Shown: positions 37,154 to 45,864 of the stretch, one piece after another
Position numbering within the stretch: the stretch's first letter is position 1
Layout: every line of letters begins with the position of its first letter
NCBI GenBank assembly: GCA_900466475.1
Contig: UBMI01000015.1
Location: 62,001-126,000 of the forward strand
DNA: 64,000 nt
Source of the DNA: Hyphomicrobiales bacterium
GTDB taxonomy: Bacteria; Pseudomonadota; Alphaproteobacteria; Rhizobiales; Rhizobiaceae
Reading direction: 5' to 3'
Program-made: the position numbers and the translations under genes
The notes under the pieces: model-generated
What the model saw: only the letters and a program-made list of their open reading frames with translations
Told to the model about the DNA's origin: nothing
The model's database searches: none

Positions 37154-37966
37154 TCAATGCAATTGTGGCTGAACGCTCACGTCCTGAAGAAAATCTCCAA
37201 AGTGGCGGCTGACGTTGCCCTGCCACGTGGAAGTCCCCTCAGATTTTCCGCCGTAAATGGATGGCCAACCTGTCCCGGCGGGGAGAACATGCTGGCGCAC
37301 GGCAACGCCTGCCTTCTTCAGGCGAGCGGCGTAACCGATAGTCTCGTCGTGCAGCGGATCATCCTCCGCCGTAAAAATCAGAGCTGGCGCAACACCTGAT
37401 ATCCGTGAGCACAGGCAGGGCGCAGCATAGGGATGGCAGCCGCCGCCGCTCAGGTAATGGCTCCAGCCTTCCGTCCAGCGCTGGCGCATGCCGATCTTGT
37501 CCGCCTTGCGAATGGAGGATGTTCCCATGAAGGGATCGAGAAGAGGAGAAAGCAGGATCTGGCCGTCGAGCGCATCCGGCATCTGGTCACGCGCCTTCAG
37601 CGCAACACCGGCAGCGACGTTACCACCCGCCTCTTCGCCGGCAACGAAAAGCAGCGACTTGCGGTCGCCGAGACCGGCTTTCTTGAGTGCGAGATAGGAA
37701 AAGATCGAGAAGGAAACTTCGAGCGCCTTCGGAAAAACATTGCCTGAAAGCGTGCTGTAATCGGCCGAAACGACGATCGCGCCGGCTTGTGCGAGGCTGC
37801 TTGCAATCGGGCGATCGGCATTCGGGTCCTTGTCGAGAAACGCCCCGCCGTGCAGATAAAGCACGATTGGCGGCCCCTTGCCGAAGTCGGCACCCATGTA
37901 GACGCGCGCAGAAACGGGGCCAGCGGCCACCTTTTCCAACACCATGTCTTTGATCTCGGGCACCAT
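37154..37966 (-). CDS. Alpha/beta-hydrolase-fold protein of the HSL group, catalytic residues lost
   Basis: A 270-residue protein with an alpha/beta hydrolase (Hydrolase_3, hormone-sensitive-lipase group) layout. The oxyanion motif is HGGAF at 39-43. Where GDSAGG is expected it has GEEAGG (110-115), so the nucleophile Ser is Glu112. The DPLHDE Asp (203) is kept. The expected catalytic His segment is PAGTGWP, with Gly in place of His. It is therefore predicted to be non-catalytic, perhaps a binding protein. It is the first gene of the RND operon (45-base gap to the adaptor) and divergent from a LysR gene. The start MVPEIKD is chosen as the fold begins there; upstream residues look non-coding. 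Confidence 0.78.
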   Translation of the reverse strand: MVPEIKDMVLEKVAAGPVSARVYMGADFGKGPPIVLYLHGGAFLDKDPNADRPIASSLAQAGAIVVSADYSTLSGNVFPKALEVSFSIFSYLALKKAGLGDRKSLLFVAGEEAGGNVAAGVALKARDQMPDALDGQILLSPLLDPFMGTSSIRKADKIGMRQRWTEGWSHYLSGGGCHPYAAPCLCSRISGVAPALIFTAEDDPLHDETIGYAARLKKAGVAVRQHVLPAGTGWPSIYGGKSEGTSTWQGNVSRHFGDFLQDVSVQPQLH

Positions 37967-38042
37967 CGTCACTATCTCTTGCTGCCTACCACACCTCGAC
38001 AGACAACGCCTGTCTCTTGCATTTTGCACCAAAAAGATATTG

Positions 38043-38062
38043 TTATTCAAATCGGGGAATAA
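38043..38062. promoter_or_regulatory. Candidate LysR operator between the hydrolase-like gene and the LysR gene
   Basis: TTATTC-N8-GAATAA, a 6-bp inverted repeat in the 166-base divergent gap, 70 bases before the LysR start and 77 before the efflux operon. Size and place fit a LysR-type binding site. Seen directly; function inferred. Confidence 0.4.
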
Positions 38063-38132
38063 GAAGCGATATCGCGATAACACTATTCCGAATCCTGAAC
38101 AATGTTGCAACGCAAACTGCGGAATTGAACCG

Positions 38133-39044
38133 ATGGATCAGCTCTCGGCAATGCGCGTCTTCATCCGCGTGGTGGAGACGGGCAATTTCACCCGCGCCGC
38201 CGACATGCTCGCCATGCCCAAGGCGACGGTGACCAATCTCATTCAGGGGCTGGAGGCGCACCTGCGTACCAAGCTCCTCAACCGCACCACCCGCCGCGTC
38301 ATGGTGACGACGGACGGCGCGCTTTATTACGAACGCGCTGCGCAGATCATTTCCGAGCTCGAGGAGCTGGACGGCAGTCTCTCGAACTCACAGAGCCTGC
38401 CGACGGGCAGGCTGCGCGTCGAGATGGCCGGCGCCTTTGCCGATTCCATCCTGGTGCCCGCGCTCTGTGATTTCTACGAGCGTTATCCCGATATCCGCAT
38501 CGACCTCGGCGTCGGCGACCGCACCGTCGACTATCTCGCCGAAAACGTTGACTGCGCGTTGCGCGCCGGCACGCCGGCCGATCAGTCGCTGATCGCCAGG
38601 CGCGTCTCGGAAATCGAAATGATCACCTGCGCCGCACCGCTCTATGTGGAGAAATTCGGCCTGCCGCAGCGGCCGGAAGAGCTTGAAACGGAACACTATT
38701 CGGTCAATTACTTCCGCGCTCAGAACAATCGCACGGTGCCTTTCGAATTCCGCAAGGGCAATGAGACCATCGAGGTAAATCCGCGCTATATCGTCTCCGT
38801 CAACGACAGCCGCACCTACATGACCGCAGCACTCGCCGGCCTCGGTCTCGCCCAGATCCCGATCTTCATGGCCCGTGAGCCGCTGGCAAAGGGAGAACTG
38901 GTGCAGACCCTGACGGAATGGACGCGCGAGTCGCTGCCGCTCTACGTCGTCTATCCCCCGAACCGGCATCTCAGCAACAAGGTCCGTGTCTTCGTCGATT
39001 GGCTGGTGAAGCTGCTGGCGGACGCCAAGCTCAACGCTCGCTGA
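38133..39044 (+). CDS. LysR-family transcriptional regulator
   Basis: 303 residues. The N-terminal winged helix-turn-helix (MDQLSAMRVFIRVVETGNFTRAADMLAMPKATVTNLIQGLEAHLRTKLLNRTTRRV, 1-58) is followed by an effector-binding domain (about 90-300, periplasmic-binding-protein fold). It belongs to the large CrgA/DsdC-like group that often controls dehydrogenases or efflux genes. It is divergent from the hydrolase-like/RND operon, which is its likely target. The open frame extends upstream, but MDQLSAM is the usual start for the group. Confidence 0.92.
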   Translation: MDQLSAMRVFIRVVETGNFTRAADMLAMPKATVTNLIQGLEAHLRTKLLNRTTRRVMVTTDGALYYERAAQIISELEELDGSLSNSQSLPTGRLRVEMAGAFADSILVPALCDFYERYPDIRIDLGVGDRTVDYLAENVDCALRAGTPADQSLIARRVSEIEMITCAAPLYVEKFGLPQRPEELETEHYSVNYFRAQNNRTVPFEFRKGNETIEVNPRYIVSVNDSRTYMTAALAGLGLAQIPIFMAREPLAKGELVQTLTEWTRESLPLYVVYPPNRHLSNKVRVFVDWLVKLLADAKLNAR

Positions 39045-39283
39045 CAAACGCCGCCACAAAAGAAAACGGCCCGTGATGGGAGGGATAACCGTCACGAGCC
39101 TTAATCTGATGTCTGAAACTGAAGGCCTGTCGCACCGCAGGAAAGGCGCGGCAGGCCCTGGAGTGGAGGTCGGGAGGCCGGCGACGATTTGCCGTCTTCC
39201 TCCGTCCAATCTGATATAGGTGCGCTTAGCCGGATAGTAAGAGGCAGCACGAAAGAGGCCGTTCACAACTTTGCGACAGGCGG

Positions 39284-40186
39284 TTATCTGTTGACAACGG
39301 GCTTCAGCAGATCCTCGATGCCGATGCGGCGGAAGAGTTCGGCACGCACGCGGTCGGCAACGCCGTTGACAATTTCCGCACCGTCTTCCGACGGATCGAT
39401 ATGGGTGCGGAACGGGCGCTTGCCAAAGGGCATATTCACCACATCGACGATCGCGGTCGCAACGGAAGCAGCATCCGCGTCGGCAGGTTCAAGCGAGGCA
39501 AGGCCCTTCAGCGCCTGGTCCGGCACCCCTTTATAGGGACCGTCATTATATTCTGCAGCTCGAGCCGTATCGGCGGGCGAACCGGAATGGGCGAAGTGGT
39601 TCGTGCCCTTGGTGAAGGCACCGGGAACGATGATTGCCGTTTCGATGCCCCAGCGGGTCAGTTCACTGGCATAGGAGACGGCAAGCGAGTCCATGGCGGC
39701 TTTGGCGGCGAAATAGGGAGCAAGGTATGGAGGTGTGCCGCCACGAGTGGACGAGGAGGAAACCCAGACGACGAGACCCCTGCCCCGGTTGCGCAGGTGC
39801 GGCAGCACAGCGCGGTTCACACGCTGGGTCGACAGTACGTTGATGTCAAAAAGCTCGGCATATTGCTCAGGCGTGAAGGCCTCGGCCGGACCGAAGGACA
39901 TATGGCCCGCATTGTGGATGATCGTATCGATGTGCCCCTCAGCGGAAATCACCTTGGCAATGCCTGCTTCGACGGAAGCATCGGACGCGACATCCAGTTC
40001 GACAGCCTTGAGATCGACACTGTTCTCTTTCGAGAAGGCTTCGACGGCCTCGACCTGCGGCCGGTTACGGCCTTCTGTTTCGCGCATCGAGGCATAGACG
40101 GTGTGGCCGGCCTTGGCGAGCGCGCGGGCGGTAAGAGCGCCGAAGCCGCTGGAAGCACCGGTGATGACGATGACTTGCTTGCTCAT
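39284..40186 (-). CDS. Short-chain dehydrogenase/reductase
   Basis: A 300-residue SDR. The cofactor motif is TGASSGFGALTARALAKAG (near 9), then HNAG (near 90, in place of NNAG), the catalytic Ser region VVWVSSSSTRGGTPPYLAPYFAAKAAMDSL (Tyr-x-x-x-Lys reads YFAAK, near 160), and a C-terminal extension of about 50 residues. It acts on an unknown alcohol or carbonyl substrate with NAD(P). AAGGAA precedes the ATG at 40186. It is downstream of a second SDR gene on the same strand (103-base gap), both divergent from a LysR gene that probably controls them. Confidence 0.88.
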   Translation of the reverse strand: MSKQVIVITGASSGFGALTARALAKAGHTVYASMRETEGRNRPQVEAVEAFSKENSVDLKAVELDVASDASVEAGIAKVISAEGHIDTIIHNAGHMSFGPAEAFTPEQYAELFDINVLSTQRVNRAVLPHLRNRGRGLVVWVSSSSTRGGTPPYLAPYFAAKAAMDSLAVSYASELTRWGIETAIIVPGAFTKGTNHFAHSGSPADTARAAEYNDGPYKGVPDQALKGLASLEPADADAASVATAIVDVVNMPFGKRPFRTHIDPSEDGAEIVNGVADRVRAELFRRIGIEDLLKPVVNR

Positions 40187-40289
40187 GATACTGTTCCTTC
40201 TATTCGAGTGGGTTGGCTGTTCGAATGGGGTTGATTGAAACAATGCGAGGGAAGAGCGTGGCGGCGCTCTTGCCGCCACGAAATCTGCG

Positions 40290-41030
40290 TCAGACCATGC
40301 CGCCATTGGCACGCAGCACCTGACCGTTGATCCAGGCGCCGTCAGGGCCGGCGAGGAAGGCAACCACACTGGCGATATCCTCAGGCGTGCCGAGGCGTTC
40401 GAGCGGGTTTGCCTTTGCAAGGCGATCGATCAGCTCATCGGACTTGCCATTGAGGAAGAGATCGGTGCCCGTTGGGCCAGGAGCGACCGTGTTGACGGTG
40501 ATCTGGCGGCCGCGCATCTCCTTGGAGAGGATGGCGCCCATGGTCTCGACGGCAGCCTTCGTTGCGGCATAGACGCTATAGGTTTCCGGCTTCAGGCCGA
40601 CGACCGAACTCGAGAAGTTGATGACCCGGCCACCGTCACGCAGGCGCTTGGCAGCCTCGCGCAGCGTATTGAACGTGCCCTTGAGGTTGACGCTGATCTG
40701 GCGGTCGAAACTGGCATCATCGACATCGGCAAGGCGCGACAGAAGCATGATGCCGGCATTGTTGACGAGGACGTCGACACCGCCGAAGGCTGTCTCTGCC
40801 GCGTCGAACATGCGGCGTACAGCCTCGGCATCGGCGACATCGCCCTGTGCTGTCAGCGCCTTGCCGCCGGCCTTCTCGATCTTCTGGGCCAGTTCTTCGG
40901 CAAGGGCAGCGTTGCCGGCATAGTTGATGACGACGGTAAAGCCGTCCTTGGCGAGACGTTCAGCAATCGAAGCACCGATGCCGCGAGAAGCGCCGGTAAC
41001 GAGAGCGACCTTGTTTTGATTGGCAGACAT
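40290..41030 (-). CDS. Short-chain dehydrogenase/reductase (classical, FabG-like)
   Basis: A 246-residue classical SDR. It has TGASRGIGASIAERL (12-26), NNAG (near 89), the Ser in INFSSSVVG, and YAATK as the catalytic Tyr/Lys pair (near 153-157), with a C-terminal GQVLRANGGMV like other cofactor-dependent oxidoreductases of this type. AGGAGAAG lies just before the ATG. It is the first gene after the divergent LysR promoter region. Despite FabG-like form, genes of this kind beside LysR regulators are usually accessory oxidoreductases, not fatty-acid synthesis enzymes. Confidence 0.9.
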   Translation of the reverse strand: MSANQNKVALVTGASRGIGASIAERLAKDGFTVVINYAGNAALAEELAQKIEKAGGKALTAQGDVADAEAVRRMFDAAETAFGGVDVLVNNAGIMLLSRLADVDDASFDRQISVNLKGTFNTLREAAKRLRDGGRVINFSSSVVGLKPETYSVYAATKAAVETMGAILSKEMRGRQITVNTVAPGPTGTDLFLNGKSDELIDRLAKANPLERLGTPEDIASVVAFLAGPDGAWINGQVLRANGGMV

Positions 41031-41100
41031 TTTCTTCTCCTTTGCTTCGGCGCCGCAGCGCCCTTTCGATGAGAAGAAGATGCCCCTTTATGTCTTGCGG

Positions 41101-41115
41101 ATAATCAGCCATTAT
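41101..41115. promoter_or_regulatory. Candidate LysR-type operator (T-N11-A palindrome)
   Basis: ATAAT-CAGCC-ATTAT, perfect 5-bp arms, also reads as T-N11-A, the LysR-family core pattern. It lies 36 bases before the LysR start and 71 before the SDR start, in the only gap between the divergent genes. Confidence 0.5.
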
Positions 41116-41150
41116 TCGGCATCACTATCCGGGAAATGCGAACAAATTCG

Positions 41151-42065
41151 ATGGACAGATTCGATGCCATGCGGGTCTTTTCCCGCGTCGTGGAGCGCCG
41201 CAGCTTCACGCTTGCTGCAGAAGATACCGGCCTCCCGCGCTCGACCGTGACGGACGCGGTCAAGCAACTTGAGGCGCGCCTCGGCGTGCGCCTGCTTCAG
41301 CGCACCACCCGTCATGTCAGCCCGACGCTCGATGGCGAAGCCTACTACCAGCGTTGTCTGTCGATCCTTGCCGATATCGAGGAGGCTGAAGGCGCCTTTG
41401 CCGGCGCCAAGCCGAAAGGCCTGCTGCGGGTCGACGTGCACGGCACGCTGGCCCGCCATTTCGTATTGCCGAGCCTGCCGTCGTTTCTGGAGACCTATCC
41501 CGATATCGAATTCTACATGAGCGAAGGCGACCGGCTAGTGGACCTGGTGCGCGAAGGCATCGACTGCGTATTGCGCGTTGGCGTACCGCAGGATAGCGAC
41601 ATGGTCGCCCGGCGCGTCGCCATGCTGGACGAGATCACACTGGCCTCTCCCTCTTATATCGCCGCTTTCGGCAAGCCTGACCACCCGGAGAGGCTGGATA
41701 CACACCGCATGGTCGGCTTCCGCGCGACGGGCAGCGCCGGCCCGCTGCCGCTGGAATTCATCGTCGATGGCAGCGTGCGCAACATCACCATTCCCGCGAC
41801 CGTCACCGTCAATGCCGCCGAAAGCTATATTTCCGCTGCCCGCATGGGCCTCGGCATGATCCAGATCCCGCGCTACCACGCCGAACAGGATCTGGCCGCC
41901 GGCACGCTCGTTCAGGTGCTCGCCAATTTTCCGCTGACGCAGACGCCTGTCTCGTTGCTCTACCCGCGAAACCGCCAGCTTTCGCCGCGCGTGCGTGTTT
42001 TCATCGACTGGCTGGTGAAGGTCTTTGCTCGACAAACCACCGAAAACGCGGTTCACTCATATTAG
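41151..42065 (+). CDS. LysR-family transcriptional regulator
   Basis: 304 residues. The winged helix is MDRFDAMRVFSRVVERRSFTLAAEDTGLPRSTVTDAVKQLEARLGVRLLQRTTRHV; the effector domain runs from about 90 to 295. It is of the same subgroup as the LysR protein at 38.1 kb (similar C-terminal block LVQVLANFPLTQTPVSLLYPRNRQLSPRVRVFIDWLVK), suggesting old duplication. It is divergent from the two SDR genes, its likely targets. A start five codons earlier (41136) is possible. Confidence 0.92.
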   Translation: MDRFDAMRVFSRVVERRSFTLAAEDTGLPRSTVTDAVKQLEARLGVRLLQRTTRHVSPTLDGEAYYQRCLSILADIEEAEGAFAGAKPKGLLRVDVHGTLARHFVLPSLPSFLETYPDIEFYMSEGDRLVDLVREGIDCVLRVGVPQDSDMVARRVAMLDEITLASPSYIAAFGKPDHPERLDTHRMVGFRATGSAGPLPLEFIVDGSVRNITIPATVTVNAAESYISAARMGLGMIQIPRYHAEQDLAAGTLVQVLANFPLTQTPVSLLYPRNRQLSPRVRVFIDWLVKVFARQTTENAVHSY

Positions 42066-42084
42066 CATCTTCGGAGAAAGAGAT

Positions 42085-42399
42085 ATGGCACTCAGCGATA
42101 TCATCGTCTACCAGGCTGACGAAGGCTTCATCGTCGAATTCGGCGGCGAAGGGGAAGACAGGATTGCGGTGACACTGCGCGAAGCGCCCGATCTTACCCA
42201 CGACAATGCCATCGCCAAAGCCAGGGCACTGATGACCTTGGCTTTAGAGCCCGTTCACGGAGATAGCGCCCGCAGCAAGGATCCAGCCCTGCTAGAGGAA
42301 GAGCTGAACGAAGGCCTGGAGGATTCCTTCCCGGCAAGCGACCCGGTTTCCGTCACCGTTTCCTCCATTCCCATGCGCGATCCGAATACCGGCCACTAG
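42085..42399 (+). CDS. Small conserved hypothetical protein
   Basis: 104 residues, MALSDIIVYQADEGFIVEFGGEGEDRIAVTLREAPDLTHDNAIAKARALM.... The acidic C-terminus has the short motif EELNEGLEDSFPASDPVSVT, which I recall from other small rhizobial proteins of unknown role. GGAGAAAG lies before the ATG. It starts 19 bases after the LysR stop, so it may be on the same transcript. No membrane segment or signal peptide. Function unknown. Confidence 0.68.
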   Translation: MALSDIIVYQADEGFIVEFGGEGEDRIAVTLREAPDLTHDNAIAKARALMTLALEPVHGDSARSKDPALLEEELNEGLEDSFPASDPVSVTVSSIPMRDPNTGH

Positions 42400-42468
42400 A
42401 TCTGCATCGGCATCTATTGCCGATGCCGTGAGGGCCAGGACGTTCCGACTGGCGGATCATCGAAGGGG

Positions 42469-43083
42469 ATGGTATCGCCAGTCTCCATGAGCATCGAGAC
42501 GATCAATGGCGCGATCGGCGCCGGCCCGCTTGCCGGGGAGAGCCTGCGCCAGTTCTTCGAACGCGATGCGATCGAGGTCGCCCGCGATCTGCTCGGCTGC
42601 CAGCTCATGGTCAATGACGCGGGCGGACGGATCACCGAAACCGAAGCCTATTACCCGGACGACGAGGCGTCCCACAGTTTCCGGGGACCGACCAAGCGCA
42701 ACGGCGCCATGTATGGCCGGCCGGGCAATGTCTATATCTACCGCATCTATGGCATGTATTGGTGCCTGAACTTCGTCTGCACGCCGGGCTCGGCAGCGCT
42801 GATCCGTGCCTTGGAGCCGGAAACCGGACTGGCGACCATGGCGGAAAGGCGCGGCACAGATGTGCTCACACAGTTCTGCAGCGGTCCGGGAAAACTCTGC
42901 CAGGCGCTCGGCATCGATATCGCCATCAACGACCGGATGCTCGACCAGCCGCCCTATGCGATCTCGCCATCCGCGCCTGTTCCGATCGTCTCGGGCAAGC
43001 GGATCGGCATTACGAAAAATGCCGAAGCACCATGGCGCTTCGGCATTCAGGGATCGCGATACCTGAGCAAACCGTTCCGCTGA
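42469..43083 (+). CDS. DNA-3-methyladenine glycosylase (AAG/MPG family)
   Basis: About 204 residues of the Aag (Pur_DNA_glyco) family, which excises alkylated and deaminated purines. The motifs are ARDLLGCQL, ETEAYYPDDEASHSFRGPTKRNGAMYG (catalytic Glu in TEAY), VYIYRIYGMYWCLNFV, and GPGKLCQALGI. The C-terminus is complete (PWRFGIQGSRYLSKPF). Two starts are possible: ATG 42469 or ATG 42487; neither has a well-spaced ribosome site. It is followed by a convergent MFS pump gene. Confidence 0.9.
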   Translation: MVSPVSMSIETINGAIGAGPLAGESLRQFFERDAIEVARDLLGCQLMVNDAGGRITETEAYYPDDEASHSFRGPTKRNGAMYGRPGNVYIYRIYGMYWCLNFVCTPGSAALIRALEPETGLATMAERRGTDVLTQFCSGPGKLCQALGIDIAINDRMLDQPPYAISPSAPVPIVSGKRIGITKNAEAPWRFGIQGSRYLSKPFR

Positions 43084-43099
43084 CGCGGAGGCTGCAACG

Positions 43100-44641
43100 T
43101 CATTCCATGACGGCACTATGGTCCATGGCCGGCGGCGCCTTCGGCTTCCTCAAAAGCAGCACCAGCGGCATGACGGCCAGCGACATCAGCATCAAGAGCT
43201 TGAAGTCATCAATATAGGCGATGATGGTCGACTGTAGCGTGATGAGGTCGTTGAGGGCGGCACGGCCGACTGCCGTCAGCGGACTGAGGCTCTGGGCAGC
43301 CGTCGCATTGAATGCATGGTTGAACGGCGTCACGTAGGCTGCAATCGACTCGTGATTGCTCTGCGTATTCTCGACGATCAGCGCCGAGACGATCGAGATT
43401 CCGACCGAGGAGCCGATGTTACGCGACAGGTTGTAGAGGCCGGTCCCGTCGCCCCGCATCTGCGCCGGCAGCGTGGCAAAGGCGATCGTCGTCAGCGGCA
43501 CGAACAGGAAGCCGAGGCCGGCGCCCTGGATGAAGCCGACCGAAACGATCGTCCATTGCGAAACGTCAGGCGTCCAGCCGGTCATGTCGTACATTGCCCA
43601 GGCGGTCAGACCGAGGCCGAGCAAAAGCAGCCAGCGCGTATCCACCTTGCCGATCAGCCGGCCGACGATGAACATGCAGAGCATGGTCCCGAGCCCGCGC
43701 GGCCCCATAACGATGCCCGCCGTGATGACCGGATACCCCATCAGCGTCTGCAGATAGGGCGTCATCAGCGCCAGCGAGGCGAGATAGGTGATGCCGATCA
43801 CGAAGATGAAGATCATGCTGACGGTGAAATTCTGGTCGAGGAACAGCCGCGGATTGACGAAGGATTTCTCCGCCGTCAGCGTATGCACCAGAAGCAGATA
43901 GAAGGCCGCGGCGCAGACGATCGCTTCGACGACGATTTCGCCCGAAGAGAACCAGTCAAGCTGCTCGCCGCGATCAAGGAAGAGCTGCAGCGCGGCGATG
44001 AACAGGCTCATCATCCCGAAGCCGAACCAGTCGAGCTTGGCGAGCGCATCCCTCTTCGTCTCCGAAACAAAGATGACGATGCCGGCAAAGGCAAGTGCGC
44101 CGATCGGGATGTTGATGTAGAAGACCCAGCGCCAGCTGATATTGTCGGTCAGCCAGCCGCCGATGACAGGCCCCAGAACCGGCCCGACCATGACCGAGAC
44201 GCCGAATAGGGCCATGGCCGAGCCGCGCTCCTCGACGGAATAGATGTCGAGGAGGATGCCCTGGGAAAGGGGAACGAGCGAGGCGCCGAACAGGCCCTGC
44301 AGCAGCCGGAAGGCAACGATCTGCGGCAGCGACTGCGCCAGACCGCACAGGATGGAGGCGACGACGAAACCGACGATCGCCGTCAAAAGCACGCGCTTGC
44401 GGCCGAACTTGGCGGCAAGGAAGCCCGATGGCGGCGTCATGATGGCGGCCGCGACGATGTAGGAGGTCAAGACCCAGTTGATCTGGTCGGCGGAAGCCGA
44501 AACGCTGCCCTGGATATAGGGCAGCGCCACGTTGGCGATCGTCGTATCCAGCGCCTGCATGATGACGGCCAGAATGACGCAGGCCGTGATCGCGCCGCGA
44601 TTGGCAACGGGGGTTGCCGGTGATGCAGGAGCATTGCTCAT
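43100..44641 (-). CDS. EmrB/QacA-type (DHA2, 14-TM) MFS drug exporter
   Basis: A 513-residue permease with about 14 membrane helices. Family motifs are LDTTIANVALPYIQGSVSAS in helix 1 (motif D1), GFLAAKFGRKRVLL (motif A) and GVSVMVGPVLGPVIGGWLTDNISWRWVFYINIPIG (motif C and following). It works with the adaptor encoded immediately upstream (5-base gap). The ATG at 44641 is chosen; an open frame continues inside the adaptor gene but is not protein-like. EmrAB pumps export hydrophobic compounds; R. etli RmrAB is a related flavonoid-induced system, but identity with it is not claimed. Confidence 0.94.
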   Translation of the reverse strand: MSNAPASPATPVANRGAITACVILAVIMQALDTTIANVALPYIQGSVSASADQINWVLTSYIVAAAIMTPPSGFLAAKFGRKRVLLTAIVGFVVASILCGLAQSLPQIVAFRLLQGLFGASLVPLSQGILLDIYSVEERGSAMALFGVSVMVGPVLGPVIGGWLTDNISWRWVFYINIPIGALAFAGIVIFVSETKRDALAKLDWFGFGMMSLFIAALQLFLDRGEQLDWFSSGEIVVEAIVCAAAFYLLLVHTLTAEKSFVNPRLFLDQNFTVSMIFIFVIGITYLASLALMTPYLQTLMGYPVITAGIVMGPRGLGTMLCMFIVGRLIGKVDTRWLLLLGLGLTAWAMYDMTGWTPDVSQWTIVSVGFIQGAGLGFLFVPLTTIAFATLPAQMRGDGTGLYNLSRNIGSSVGISIVSALIVENTQSNHESIAAYVTPFNHAFNATAAQSLSPLTAVGRAALNDLITLQSTIIAYIDDFKLLMLMSLAVMPLVLLLRKPKAPPAMDHSAVME

Positions 44642-44646
44642 GGCCG

Positions 44647-45864
44647 TTACTCGTGGCTCTTGGCCTGGCCCAGAAGGTTGCTGATGAAATCGGGAAGGCC
44701 GCGTGCATGACCGGTATCGACATCGACGACCGTGCTCATGCCGACGCGAAGCGGCGGCTTGCCTTCGGTCTCGTCGATGCTGACGCGCATCGGAATGCGC
44801 TGCACGACCTTCACCCAGTTGCCGGTAGTGTTCTGCGCCGGCAGCAGCGAGAAGGAGGAGCCGGAAGCCGGGCTGATGCTCTCGACCTTGCCCTTCCAAA
44901 CGACGCCCGGATAGGTATCGACATAGATGTCGGCCGTCTGGCCCGGCTTGACATAGGTGAGTTCGGTTTCCTTCGGGCTGGCGGAGATCCACAGATGGGT
45001 GGTCGAAACCAGTGAGAAGGCCTGCTGCGAGGCCTGCAGGTAGGAACCGACCTGCAATGCGTTCACATTGGTCACGATACCGTCGAACGGTGCCTTGACG
45101 ATGCTGTGGTCGAGTTCGCGCTGGTCGTTGTCGACCTGCGATTTGGCCTGCAGGTAAAGCGGGTTCTCCTCGACCGGTTGATCGGCATTGCCGCCGAGCT
45201 GGGCGAGTGTCGTTGCGGCTTCCGCCTTGGCGACGGAAACCTTCTGCTGCGCGACCTCAAGATTGTGCTTGGCTTCGTCATAGGCCGACTGCGTGGCGCT
45301 GCCGTTGTTGACGAGGTTCTGCTGCCGGTCGAACTGGTCCTGATAATAGGGCAGATCGGCTTCGGCCTGGGTGATTTCGGTCAGCGACTGCCGGTAGCTG
45401 GCCTGCATATTCATGATCTGGTTGCGCTGTGCGCCGAGCTGCGCCTTGGCGCCGTCGAGCGCGATCTTGAAGGAATCCGACTGCAGGTTGAAGAGCACCT
45501 GCCCTGCCTTGACCTGCTCGTTCTCATGCACGTTGATCTTGTCGACGATGCCCGAAACGTCGGTGGTGATGCCCACCATGTCCGCCTGGATGTAGGCATT
45601 GTCGGTCGACATGATCTGACCGCCATTGACGTAATAGTAGCCGCCGACGGCGAGCGCCACGGGCAGCAGGGCAAAGAGAACGGGACGGGTGAAGCTGCGC
45701 CGGCGGCGGACCTTATTGCCGCCAGGCGCAGCCACCGCGACAGCCGCAGGCGCTGAATTGGATGAAGGCGCCTCAGCTACCGTTTCCGGTTGTTGGGTAT
45801 TTTCTTCGACAGGTTTTTTGGCATTGGCGTCGGACACGACGCGCAAGGAGGATTGATCAGCCAT
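44647..45864 (-). CDS. EmrA/HlyD-type membrane fusion adaptor
   Basis: 405 residues. An Ala/Pro-rich cytoplasmic N-terminus and one membrane helix (FALLPVALAVGGYYYV, near 65-80) are followed by the EmrA block STDNAYIQADMVGITTDVSGIVDKINVHENEQVKAGQVLF, a coiled hairpin (about 135-225), then APFDGIVTNVNALQVG and the barrel domain. It connects the MFS pump with an outer-membrane channel. It overlaps the marR-type gene upstream by 8 bases and precedes the pump gene by 5, so it is one operon: regulator, adaptor, pump. Confidence 0.93.
   Translation of the reverse strand: MADQSSLRVVSDANAKKPVEENTQQPETVAEAPSSNSAPAAVAVAAPGGNKVRRRRSFTRPVLFALLPVALAVGGYYYVNGGQIMSTDNAYIQADMVGITTDVSGIVDKINVHENEQVKAGQVLFNLQSDSFKIALDGAKAQLGAQRNQIMNMQASYRQSLTEITQAEADLPYYQDQFDRQQNLVNNGSATQSAYDEAKHNLEVAQQKVSVAKAEAATTLAQLGGNADQPVEENPLYLQAKSQVDNDQRELDHSIVKAPFDGIVTNVNALQVGSYLQASQQAFSLVSTTHLWISASPKETELTYVKPGQTADIYVDTYPGVVWKGKVESISPASGSSFSLLPAQNTTGNWVKVVQRIPMRVSIDETEGKPPLRVGMSTVVDVDTGHARGLPDFISNLLGQAKSHE

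Noticed and set aside
44642..44992. N-terminal extension of the MFS pump inside the adaptor gene
   Set aside because: Overlaps the adaptor coding sequence in another frame and lacks hydrophobic character; the pump begins at 44641.
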